Positions 11,501 through 24,983 of a stretch of 64,000 nucleotides of DNA are shown here, in pieces. The stretch comes from Vitis vinifera (Eukaryota; Streptophyta; Magnoliopsida; Vitales; Vitaceae), in NCBI RefSeq assembly GCF_030704535.1, contig NC_081818.1, forward strand, positions 28,056,001-28,120,000, read 5' to 3'. Numbering within the stretch: position 1 is the stretch's first letter; each line of letters opens with the position of its first letter. A program made the position numbers and the translations under genes. The notes below the pieces were generated by a model. The model did not search any database and had not been told where the DNA came from. It worked only from the letters and a program-made list of their open reading frames with translations.

Positions 11501-14500
11501 TGCTTTCATTAGTTACTTTTGACCTCAGGTCCCACTTCTTCGAGCTGTCAGCAATTTCTGGCTCAAACCAAGGGCCATATTTCTTCCCCAGCAAAATGCC
11601 TGCCTTGGTAAGAAGACCATCAGAAAATGCATTTTCGCTATTTGGGAACCTTGACAAAGTTGTTTGTGAATCAACCTGATCAGGGTCCCCAGTCAGTTTC
11701 CAGTCCCGAAATCTTAGTTTATGCAAGTGCAAAATGGACTCTTTGAGTTCTTTTTCCCTAGGGTCAGCATCTTTTAACCATCCAATAAGTGCATCAATTT
11801 CTTCACCAGATTGATAAGAAACCCATTGAGAACAAATGGAAATAGAAGCATTTGGCCTATATAGAAATGGACAGGAAGCGTTTGAGCCCCCCAAAGTTGA
11901 GAGAATATCCATGCTGAGGGAAGTAGAATTCTTCTGAACTGAACTGTCCCCTGGGTTTTTGAGATATCTCATTTTTTCTTTCTTCTGAAGTGCCATACTT
12001 CCATCAACAAGCACCCAAGGATGCCAACCAGGCTTGGCTAAGATCCAATACAATCGACCAGCAGAATCACTACCCAAAAACTCCCGTCGCACAGATAACT
12101 TCAGAAGCTGTGACTCTATACTAGCCATTGAGTCCTGTAGATCTGAAATATCATTCTTGATGGAGTTCAGCTCAGAATCATGCTCAGCTACATGGACAAT
12201 CCTTATGTCAGAAGGGTGATGAAGTCCTTGCAGATCATTCTTCTCCATATTTTCACACATGTTGACCTGTAAATTAAATTCTGTACCCAAGCCATCCATT
12301 TCTTGCTGCAAAGGATTTTGTAAATGCAGTTCATTTGGTCTACAAGAGCTACCGTTTCCTTGGTAGACCATGTGGGGGAAATGATCAACAGATACTTGAG
12401 TCTCATCTACAACAGCATGGACCTCTTTTAATTGACCTTCATTATCAATAGGCTTCAAAGTGCAATTTCCCTCTGAACAATTGCTAGATGGGTGTTTGTC
12501 CAGACCGTTGGGCCTGATTCCCTCACTACCACCCTCCACTTGTAGCTGGTCATTAGATAAGATACCAAAATCTTTAGGTCTGTCACTCAAGGTATGCGGT
12601 TTTGCAATACATTTACCATTATTTGTTAGTGCACTAGAAAGCCCTCCTTCTGTACCCACTTCTCCAGCCACATAAATCATACCAGAGTCAACTTTTGGAG
12701 CTCTTGCAGCCAGGTTTTCTTCTTTGAGCTTTAGGTTTTTCCATTCCACAGAAATGGAACGCAATTTCTGCTGTAACTCAGCCGATGATTCAGCACACTG
12801 CTCAAGGTGTTGACGTATAAGAGCTGTGTTCAGCAACTCATCACATAGAAATTTAAACAGAAAGGTCCTCTGCATTGAGAATAAAAGGAAACTTTGTTAA
12901 GCAACCATAATAAATGGAAACACAATACAAGCACAGAAAATTCAACAAAAGAACATCAAAACCTATACAAGGTTTCAATTTTGAGAAGGTTTTTTCTTTT
13001 TCTTCTTCTTTTCGCATCTTGTTGTTATTGGTATTATTGTTGCATACAAATTATGATGACATTAATATTAAGCCCTAATCCAACTGAGAATTGAAACACA
13101 TGTTGCTCTACCATACCATCAGCCAAAAGAAAGTTTCTGATTTTTCTTTTTTCTTTTCACATCTTGTAGCTATTGGTATTATTGTTGCATACAAATTATG
13201 ACGACATTAATATTAAGCCTTAATCCAACTAACTGAGAATTGAAACACATGTTGCTCTACCATAGCATCAGCCAAAAACACTTCTGAGTGAACTCATCAA
13301 ATAAGAAAGAGCTTGAATTTGATACATCAAATTCCAAGTTTCAATAAATTCTTGTATGATACCACCAGATGATTAAAGACTATTCTGGCATATATCAGAT
13401 TTTTGAACTCACTTATGCCTGCTGATACATCAAATTCCGAGTGTCAATAAATTCTTGGAAAAATTATGTTGGATTCTACCCATTTCCACTAGATTTCACC
13501 TGACCTGGTTTTTTGCTGAAAAATCAGCAATATTTAGCTGATTTTCTGCAGAAATTGCTTAAAGGCCCCCTCTCCCCATAAATTTCATTCAGGGATGTCC
13601 AAAATCCCAAAATTTTGGCTGACATTTCATTGCTTTTATTGACTTTTTCAACCTTGCTCAGAGGTTATGCAGTAATGGATAAAGCATAAACTCAGTAATA
13701 CATCACATAAGGCATTAAGCAAAGCCCAAGGTTGGATTAAAAAGTTCATTTAATTCAGCAATCTGAATACACCCTGGAAGAGCACAACCTGAAGGCAAAG
13801 ATTGAAGCTTCAGAAGATAAGAGAGCAAAGAAGGGGCAGTATCTTCCATCCAAGATGGGAGAATAAAACTTCCAATTGTTTGTGCTAAACATGCACCTTT
13901 CGAACCCTTTGTTCTTTTGCTATTAAAAATGTATGGTGAGACCTACAGGGTAATGCTGTCAACCAGAATGCTGGCTGCTGTGGTGAAATCCTACATGAAA
14001 CACATACACGTGCACAAACACAAAGGTAGTATTTCCACATCCTCATTCCATTACACAACATAAACTTGAAACCTATTGATTGTCCATATGAACATTGTGC
14101 TCTGCTTGTGTATCATTGACATCTATTTTCTGTGTACACATGTGCATTGTCATATAGGAAGGCATGATAAAAAGTATAAGTGGAAGTGTGACAATGAAGC
14201 ATCACCATTCTAGAGTGAAGATGCAATCATTTTTTTCTCCTTTTACAACATGAAAATAGAAGCTTCCTTGGGTGGTAAAGAAAAGAAAAGGCTAGGGTAG
14301 AACCATTAAGGCACATTGAAAACGGGGGGATGCACAGAACACCTTCCCTCCCTTAGCAAGAGCCCAACCAATCAACAAAATTGATAAAAGGCAAGTTACG
14401 GTCCATGTATATATCATACACATGCCAAAGGTACCTCTTCTCACCAGAAGACAATACCATATAACAATAATTGACAAAACTACAAAACTAGCAAAATGCA

Positions 14501-17500
14501 AACAGTGAAACAAAGTTCAACCAAGTTATCTACATAGCAAGAGTTTAATAAGCACATCCAAACCAAAGAGAAGAGGACGGATTGCAGGTCATGGAAACAA
14601 AATCATGAATCAAGGTGACAGCAAATTCAATTTATATGCTAGATTATGATATAGGATGAACAACACACAACCAACATTATTGCCAAAGTTGCAGAGTGAC
14701 TAGGGCAACCCTATCAACATTGAATTCTCATCAACATGTGACATCAGTGGGAACAATACCATAAACAGCATACTAGAATAATATGAAAACCAATTCTGTA
14801 ATAATAATCAATGTGCAGAAAATCCAGAGTCAACATGGCATCAACAGAACAATTTTGGTTGCGATCAGACAGCTACCAAAATTAACACCAAGACTAGAAA
14901 GAGCACAAAGGCAAACCTGGTCTACACTGAGCTCCCAATACTCTTTTTCTTCCATTGCAGCAGCTAGATGTGCAAGTGACTCCAAATAAGCATGAGTAAA
15001 GTCTCCCTGACAATTTTTACCTTGGCGCTGCGCAATGACATGAGTATGTTCCGAAACATCAACCATACTTATACCAGCAACGCAGGAAGGACAGTACCAG
15101 TTTCCTTCAGGAATTCTTGCAAGTGGAGGATTCAAGCAATAAGTATGATACTCTGCATCACACATATCACACAACAGAACACTGTCATCATCTTTATCGA
15201 TGCCACATACTTTGCAGACCCCCTCATCCCAAGGGGCTTTGGGAATTTCACTAGCAGAAACAAGAAAATCATCTATTTCCTTCTCTGTTTCTGCACTTAA
15301 GCATTCTGATTTAGCATACTCCGTAAACTTTTGGACAAGGGGGAGAACCTGCATGAAAAAGACTATTTAATTTCTCAATCCAAAACAAAATGAGAAATGT
15401 CAACATGAATAGGTGAGAGACAGCATTTTCAGTCACATATTACACCACAGATTTAGTAGAGATTAGAGTAATAGCCAGTTCTCAACAGAATACTTTCTAC
15501 TACAAATTAATAATAAATCATATAATATTTCCAGACTGCTATCTTGTCAAGCAAAGACATTGATAGCACTGTTCTTGATGACCCAGCATACTACACTGGA
15601 CAAATGAAATCTGGAAGGACTGACTAAATTGAATCACATGTTGAATATTGATCTGAGAATCCTAAATGAGCACATCAGATTATTGAACCTGCAAAAAGAT
15701 AGGCAGGTGGGAAGCAGCAAGATCACACATATGTCTTCAAGGAGATATTCTACAATGGTCAATAATGTAAATAGCTCCTCATTCATGCATTACATATATT
15801 TACTGTTCCAACTTAGGATGATAAAATTAGAATATTCCCAATTCCCCAGGAAATGGCATGGCCTGTTTCATAGTGTTGCAAAATCACATGCATTGTCTGC
15901 CAGAAAATAACAGTTCATCAATCTAGATAGCTAAGCTGATGATCTTTTCTAATGTTTCATAACCACACAGTGGCAACAGAACCTAATGGTCAATCAATCA
16001 TATGACAAAATAGTGAGAATACAACTGGAAAATGGTTATATCTTTGACCTTGCTCTTCTTGTTACAGAAGCATATTTCAGAATGGCATGATTTTGAAACC
16101 CCTTCAGCCTGATGAGTCATCTTGATAGCACACATTTTCATTAAGGTACTAGTGTTACCCAAATCCTAAGATTAACAAAATAAAGAACATGTGCAAACAT
16201 GAATACAACATCTTTTTTTTTTTTTTTGATAGATGACATGAATACAACATCTTTAATTACAATAGAAACCCATTAAAAAAAAAGAAAAAAAAAAGAAAAA
16301 AAAAAAGAAAAAAGAAAAAAAAAAGCTTTCTTTAATTACAAGAGAAAAGACATCCTATCACTCAATTGGTTACACTTGTAGAAAATAGCATATGAAAATA
16401 TAGAAAGTTATTGGAAGCAGGAGTAGATTATTCACCCAAAATATAAAGTACAATTTCACTTATAAATGTAAACAAGGAAGTCCACCCCCACACCATCCAC
16501 AACCACTGACATGAAGTGAAAAATAAAGCAACATTGGTTCAATGATTCAATCAGAAAAATGAAGCAATATACCAACTTGGAAAAGCAGAATTGTTTGTGT
16601 ATGTGTACATCATTGCATAACCACTAACATGGAGATAAAAATAAAGCAACCCTCTTTCAATCTGAGCAGTAAAGCAATGCACCAACTTGGAAAACCAGCA
16701 TGGCATGTGTGCGTTGGTGTTGGTGTGGGTGTGTGTGTATAAGTGAGTGAGAGAGATAGAGTGTGTGCATCAGAGAGAGAGAGAGAGAGAGGTGGGAATA
16801 GCTACAAACCTCCTTTTCAAACATTGATTCGAAATTTTGGGATAATGTCCTAGCCAGCTCAACTGAATCAGGCTGATCCGCATAAGCAGTGTGTATATTA
16901 TTCCATAACTGTCATGTGAAAAACACAGTTAGCATACTTTACAGGTGCATTGATCCATGCTAAGAACTACAATGATCGTGATCATCAATCTCAAAACACA
17001 TATGAGATGTCAGTTGTAGGATATTGAGGGGGTGGGGCAAGATGGAGAGGGGGCGAAGAAAGTAATGTAATAGATGGGACAATAAGAAATTACATTGTAG
17101 TTTATTTAAAAATTACAAATTTGGAGCTCAAAGTATTATGAAGTAGATTGGACAAATTGATAAACAAAATCTGAATATGGAAGAGAAATAATGCAATTTC
17201 AGAACTTTTTTAGAGTTGAGAACTTTTTTTTTTATAGACAAAGAAGACCATTAGATTAAAAACACGCCAGAAAACAGGGGGCGCTCCCTATGTTTAGAGT
17301 TGAGAACTTGTTAGCAACATGTACATTTTGGAACCAGTGGACTAGATATACTGTCTTAAACTCATGGGGCAGCCTCAGAAAACTTAATGAACAATAAGCC
17401 AAGAAACTCTACAAGCAGTTATTATTCTTTCACTTCCTAATGTAAATGAGAAAAGCTTAATCTCAAGTAGCCAGACATGGTCTTAGTTTTTGATGACTTC

Positions 17501-20500
17501 ATCAACTTTAACATTTATGAAGGAACAAAAGCTTTCAGATGATAACTGACAAAACTTAAGAGTCCTGCAATGTGTCTGCAAGTTCTATGGAATGTACAAA
17601 TGGCCTTCTCTGGATTATTAGGGGCTTAGCAGTATCGGAAAAGATTTTCTTGCATCCTTCAGATTATATATTACTGTCTGTCAACTCTCAAAATTTTAGA
17701 GCCTAAAATTTCCCAGTAATCTAAATATTCTAGTTAATGGAAATTGAAATGGTGAAAACCGAATAAACACACTGATGAGAAATCAAATATCCTACCCTCT
17801 CCTGGAAAGAAATATGGGAATCCTCCTATGTTCATCAATATCCAGAACATAAAATATATATTACCAATCTTTTGTTCATAAATTTGATCAGATTGTTTAA
17901 TGAAGAAGTTTGCTCAGAGTCTCGCATAACAATATCCAAGTTGCCATTCCAAAACATGCTTACTTTTTTTTTGTAGATAATCAACAAAATATATTAGAAA
18001 AGGCTAAAAAGCCGCATGTATACAGGGGGTATACACCAAAGCCCAAAACAAAGAGCTGAAAGAAAAGAGGGGATAAACCTCGCCCACCCTCAAGTGGCCG
18101 CAAGCCACTCCAAAAAGCCTACTTTGATTTGTACAATGAAAATGGTATGTCATAATGCATGTAAGAAGCTCACTGATCAACCAGAAAAGAGATGAAATGA
18201 AGACATCTTCCAGGGTTAAAAGAATAGACAACCATGATTTTAGCTAGCCCTTGCCCAATCAAACCAAATCATGATATATATATATAAACTGACCTCTCGG
18301 ACATCCTCAAGAAAAGTTTCCCATGATCCACCATAAGCCCCAACTGCCAATCTCAAATCAATCGTTCTAAAGTCCAAAGGCCGTGACACCATGGCTGGTG
18401 TTCCAAGAAGTCCCTCATCGTCATTATCGATAGAGTTAATGAGTTTGCTTCCCAACAGAGTGCAGAAAACTTTGGCATCATCTGCTGCAGCACCACGACG
18501 TAATGTAATTCGGCATTGTTTCATGATAATGTCAGGAATAGAGATGACACGTTTCCTCTTTCTCTCCTTATCAGGTTTGCTTTTTAGACCTTCATCATGC
18601 ACAATTCCTAGCACTGAAAGAACGGCTTTCTGTTTTCAATCAACATAAGAGAGATACTGATATCAGGCTTGCATGTAGAGTCATGTCTCAAAACAAGAAT
18701 GAAAACCAAGTTTGGAAAATTACATTTTGATAGCTGAATTACAATACAAATGCAAACAAATCCAAGGGATGACTCTAAGCTCAGAGATTAAATAAGAAAG
18801 GTTCCCCAACTGGGTGTTGGCTGTTTAGTGAAAATAGAAGACAAGATACACAGAAAGCAAGTCATCAAGTAATAACAGACAAAGCAAATTCTTCTAACAT
18901 GTTGGTTTGCATTACAAAGATTTGTACAAAATTTTGAATGCTTAGTGTGTTGCCCTTCAGGTGAGAAACAGAAGATAAGTCGTGGAAAGTAAGGCATCAA
19001 GCAAAGACAGTACAAAGCAACTTCAGCTAACATGTTGATTTGCATTTTCAGTAACATGGTATGCATGCTGTAATTAAACAGGCTGGATAGAACCATTTAT
19101 TGAATTATCAAGAGATCCCCAATATGTACCACTAGGATGATGGAACTGTTTCTTTCTTTCTTTAGCAATAGCAAGAATTTGTCCCTTCCCCAATAAAAAA
19201 AATGGAATCTCTAATTTTTTTTGTACAATGAAAACAATATCTACAATATCCCCAATATGTAGGCCCTTTATCTTTGTTTAACTTTGTGGATTGGTTGGGT
19301 TCTTGTTGAGGGCCGGTGAGTGCTTGTGTTTTTGTTGCTTGTGTTTTTGTTGCTTGTTTTAGGTGTCTCTTGTATACTCCTTGTATGCTCCGGGTTGCCT
19401 TTCAAGCTCCCTTTCTCTAATATATCTTTGTGCTTTTGCCTATCAAAAAAAATATCTTGAATTTATTTTTTTTTATTTTTTATTTTTTATTTTTTTTATT
19501 TTGCTTAAAAGCAAACAATGTTAAAGTGCATGAATTTTAAAATGACAGCAATTATGTCCACAGAAAAATGTGCCTGATAAATCAGTCAGCCCACGTACAA
19601 AGACAAAATTGCCTAACTAAAGAGCATACACTTTCCTTGTTTCAATACCATAAAGGAATTCCACAAGAATTTTACAAAAGAAATTAAGTAGAGGGAAATA
19701 GCACCTTTGTAGGTCCTGATGCATTGCCCTTGTAAACCTCCTTACTGATTGAATGCGCCAATATTTTCTTTGCCCATTCTGGTGGATCCTTCTCCAACGC
19801 CTCATAAATACACTTTCTAATTCTGGTTCCCACATTCGTAGGTAGTTTCCTAACAGGTTCCAGAACCTGTGCCCACTCTGGGATATTGCCATCATTCACC
19901 ACAATCCTGTCATGGTCACCAGTAGCATCAGATCCTTTCTCTTCTATAGTAAGAATGTCATCTTCTCTGTTCAAAGAACCAAAAATCTGTTTTCTGGCCT
20001 CTGCAAACAACTGAGAATGAAAAACATATAAAAAAAAATTCCCACATTAGTAGACATACTTAGCAGAGAAAACAGGGAAAGCAGAATAAATATTGAGATT
20101 AACTTAGGACTGGGAAACAACAGAAAAAAACAAAAAGATTTTGTAATTTAACCCTGATCAAGAGACAGATGAAATTACAGGAATATGAATCAGTGCATGC
20201 ACAATTAAAAAAAAATAGAACACAGTGAAAGGGCAGATTTTTTGCAACCAAGAATCATCCAGAAAGACACTTGCAGTCACAAAATCTACAAATCAAATGG
20301 ACCAAACTAGATGCATTTACTGTGACACTTGCAGACACCGTGAGACACAAATTACAGCCCAGAACATATTCAACATGTCCATAGATCGGCCAAAATGACG
20401 CATAAAAAAATGCTAAACATGCTAGTGACCAAATTGCATAGGTCCCCATCATTGACCTGGCGTAGCAAAGATATGCTTGGGACTTGGAAGTCCATGGACC

Positions 20501-23500
20501 TTGGCAATTCATGCTCTAACAATCAAATCAGTCCCTCAGAATGTGTAGACATTTTTTTATGGTGAAAACAAAATATAAACAGCAAATAAAAAGGAATACA
20601 ATCTCAATTAAGTCATAAGGCCATAAAAAACCTAAGAAGATTACTATCAAAGCCCTGTCAGATCTGGAACACGAGGCAGACTAGAGTTGAAGTGTCAAAC
20701 CTGATTCTAATATGTAGCCTAGTGGAATTTTCCAAGTATTTTTATTATTATTGTTATTATTATTATTATTATTATTTTAAATCAGCAATCATATTAAAAC
20801 ATCTTAGAAAGAACTAAATGTGGAAATTATGTGCAATATGCTGTAGTCACATTAGCCACATGCCATGATACCAACACAAACATATACAGCCTAACAGTAA
20901 CACAGACATCTAATGTTGTGGAAAGACAAAAAATCCACAATCTCTTGTTATAAAGACACAAAGTTAGTTTTACATTAGATCTAGTAGCCTACCAAGGCCA
21001 ATATCAATTTCAATTCAAACTTTTGAGTGTGAAGAGGAGAAAAGAAAATGCACCAACAAAGATAGATTCCATGGTTTCAATTCATAAAATTTCAAGAGGG
21101 GAATAAAAAAGAAAAAAGAAATCTCTCAATCAAATCATTATTGACAGTTTCAATCAAGTTAAGGAAAATACAAGATGAAACTAGTACACTTGTAAAACTT
21201 TTGCGAGGGAAAACTACACTACTTTCCTGATGCTTCTGAAACTAAATTAACCACTCATTAGTTCAATGGTTCTATCACAAACCCCCCTTCTATTATCCAA
21301 TGACACAAAACTTTGAAGTTTAAAAGGGATTGTTACTTGATTTGTTAACTAAGAAAAAACCTTCTGCACCTCTATTTTGAACTAATGTAAACACTCAAAA
21401 GGGTCAGGGTGAAAGAGTCATATTGAAACAAAAATTCAGCATAGTCAGCATCTTTCATAACTGGATTTGACAGGCAGGGCCTGTGATAGAAATGCTGTAT
21501 TTAAGGAACAGAGCAATTTCATGAAACCCAGGGGGGCTCTGTGACGGTGAAAAACCTCAAAAGAGGTAAGTATGATTGTCCAACTTGTAAAAAGTGCACT
21601 CTTCACTCTTATAGAGCCAAAACTTGCAGGCTCACTTGACATTTCTTTCCTGCAACTTCAAGCACATCAAGCCATCGAAATTTAAAAACTAGAATTTTAA
21701 GACATGTGCTGACAACAAGGTAAAGGTTGAGGCCATGTTCCATGAATATAAACAAAGTTCAAGTACGAATATTGTATGTGGAGAAAATATTTTTTGACTA
21801 ATACAATAAATCAAGGCAGAAAAAAGGACTCAGAATTCATCTTACAAGTGCATCTGCTTGCATTCCTGCAACTCCGGTAAGTGAGTCACAAAGCACCCCA
21901 CCATCACCTTGTAAGCAGCGAAACACTTTGCCACTTTCACGAATGGTAATCTCAGCAGAGTCAAGGTTACCATCCATGGATAAGACACATAATATATATC
22001 TCCGAGCTAATTCTGGCCAAGTCAATTCATTAATAGGGAGCATATTGAGCTTGGTTTTTTTTGTGGGAATTGCATTATCTGCATCTTTCTTCCTTCCCCG
22101 TCTTGATTTTGATTCTCCAGAATCAAAATTTGGATCTACAAGGGCAGCAACCTTGAACTGAAGTTCACTTACTAGAACTTTTAGCAGCGAGTTGTGCGCT
22201 TTTGTCAGAGTTACACCAGAGCATCTGCTGTAAGTAACAGATGCTAGCTTAGCTTGGGCTGCTTCCTTTTTTTGCCCTGTTTCCATTTGTATGAATGCAT
22301 GGGGATTGCCTGTAGAAACTTCTGGACCAGAGTCAGTGCTTGAGGATGGGATGTGTCCACTTGCACCACTAGGTCTAGTTGGAGTTATGTCTCGATTTTC
22401 CTGGGTTTCTGTTCCAAATTTCTCTAGAAGATTTAAGTCATCAGACCATGGGCAAATAAGTTCCTCTTCAAGTTCCTCAATTGAAAATGGCTCTTTTAAA
22501 CCCAAGATTTCATAAAAACGCCATAGTGACTCCCATACCTGCATAAATAGAACAGAAAAAGGATGAGATTTCATATTCTAGTTATTACAATTCAGATGAT
22601 TGCTATAGCCGACCCAAAAATAAAATAAAATAAAATCCAAAGTACAGCTATAGTGTCAATCAACTGAATACTCTCAAGTAGAATTCACATACCTGAATAA
22701 CATCACCAACAAGATCAGGAGGAAGCCTTGAACCCAAAGGATTTCCAGGAGGAGGACAAAAATCATCCATTAGAGGATCACCAACCGTATATTTTCTAGC
22801 TCTTTTGGATCCTCCAAATAAACAATCTAATGCTTCCTCTCCCTTACTTTGTACTCCATTCTCTGTTTCAGCCAGTAAGAGACCATTTCCAACTGTTAAT
22901 AATGTAGAATGGTAGCTTCTATTGTTCAGCAACTTATACTGTGAACAGGCACAGACACCAGGAAGCTGTTCTAGCATCTCTTGCACAAATTCCACATCTA
23001 AACCAAACCTATCTTGATCTAGCCACTTTGCCAGTACTTCACATTGAGTCTGAAGTTCATTCTCACCCTGAATTACAGATGGCATGCACACAGAGCCTGG
23101 TGAACTGCAAAATTTATCTAAGGAAGTATAACTCCCTTTGCTACTTTCGTCCATGATATCCCAGGGCAGTGTGCTTGCTCCAAGTTTAACATGCTCACAG
23201 AAGAACCTGAGGCTGCCAGTTCGTTTATAGGTTTCACAGCAAGCATCAATGAATTTTTGAGACACCAAATTCCATACTGAAGATGATGAACGCCCTTGCA
23301 ATGAAAACTCACCAATTTCATCTTTCAATCTAGAATGATCAGATAAAAATTCGCCAGAACTCTCATGAAGAGAATTATCCTCCAGAAGCAAGCTGTTCAA
23401 TGTCTGAACACAACAAGATCCATTAGAACTACTCCTTATACAGGATAAAATGTCATTTTCCATTGGTGGGGAAGGGTCTGCAAGAAGTGTCTGTAAACTG

Positions 23501-24925
23501 CCATCCTCGTCATAGTCCATACTCAAAGAAATCATATCATTGCTTTTTTCTTTATCTTGACCGTTAGATTGGCCAAGGTTGGGCCTACAGAGCACAGTTG
23601 ACCCATTTGGAAGGGGAATTGCAGAGCATGCACACCTCTTGACCTTGAAAATAGGTCCAGAATCACCACCATCAGAGACATCACACATAAAAAGAGACCC
23701 AGTAAGCTTATCATGCCAACAGGATTTATAGCCTACAGGCCAGAGCTGATTAACATCATGATATGAGGGTCTCACATCAACCTCCCCCAGAGAAAGAACA
23801 AAGAAATCTTCAAACTGAACAGGAAGTCCATTCTGAAAAGAAAATTTGCAAACATCAGTATGAGCAGCTGTAAGAACATACAACACTTACAATAAAAACA
23901 TAACATAAGTGGCTCAAATATCATCATGTCAACCAAAAAAGGGGCAACATAGGAATGAAAAGGCACAACAAGGACCAAGTGACACAGGATTGAGTATAGA
24001 CAACATGTACACTTACATTATGTTGCTGCAAGCCAGTGCCACCATTTTCTTCTGGCGCAGCTTCAGTTACTTTTACACTATTCCCAAGATTACTAGCACA
24101 AAGTTCCATACTTTGAACATCAGATGAGATATCCTTACAAAAATCAGTTAGCAAAGCGTCTTTATTTTCAGCAGAGCTATTGGCAATTGAAAGCCTTGTT
24201 GACTTTCTTCTTTTGGATAAATGCGATCTTTTCTTCAGTGAAGCAGACCCATCACTTCTTATTTCAGTATCCACAGAATTGCAATTAGACGTTAACCCAA
24301 GATAAACGGCAACTTCAGACATTGACTCAAATATCCTTCCATCTGGAGCACAGAAAACTGGACATAGTTCACCAGCCCTCACAGATTGTTTTAGTTCCAC
24401 ACGCCAACCTTCCTCCAATACTCCATGTCTTTCCGAAATGAACTCTTTAAGGGCCTGAAGTAACATCTCGCTTGGTTCCTGTGGTGGTAATCTACAAGCT
24501 GTATTATTACTACTCCTAAGCCTTCCTAGAGGAAACCCTGAATCTACCTCCTCAAAACTTCTATTAGTATGATGCAATATATCTTCAAGACCCAATTTGA
24601 CAGCATGTGTCAAAATCCCAGAAGCTTTTGGAAAACCAAATCCATTCCCCGCACACCGAAAGTTCGAATATGTCTCTGGGGCACCAAATGAATTGCCACC
24701 AAAAGAATTATCACCCGGAGAGTGCTTTCTAAAAACCAAATAAATGTAACCAGTAACTATTTATGATAACTTGGATGTCAAGAAGTGTATTAATAATTCA
24801 AAAAATTAAATGAAGTGAAGCAAAAATTTTAAAATATAAAATAAAAAAGTAGAATGAAAGGTAAAATTTAAACATGAGAAATCAAAATAAGCTACAGCTT
24901 AAGTGCTTAACCTTATAACGCATCT

Positions 24926-24983
<58 letters not shown>

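Noticed and set aside
10599-12875. A stand-alone 758-codon gene on the minus strand
   Set aside because: It is exon 9 of the MBD9-type gene; its ends run into intron sequence at good GT-AG sites in the right phase.
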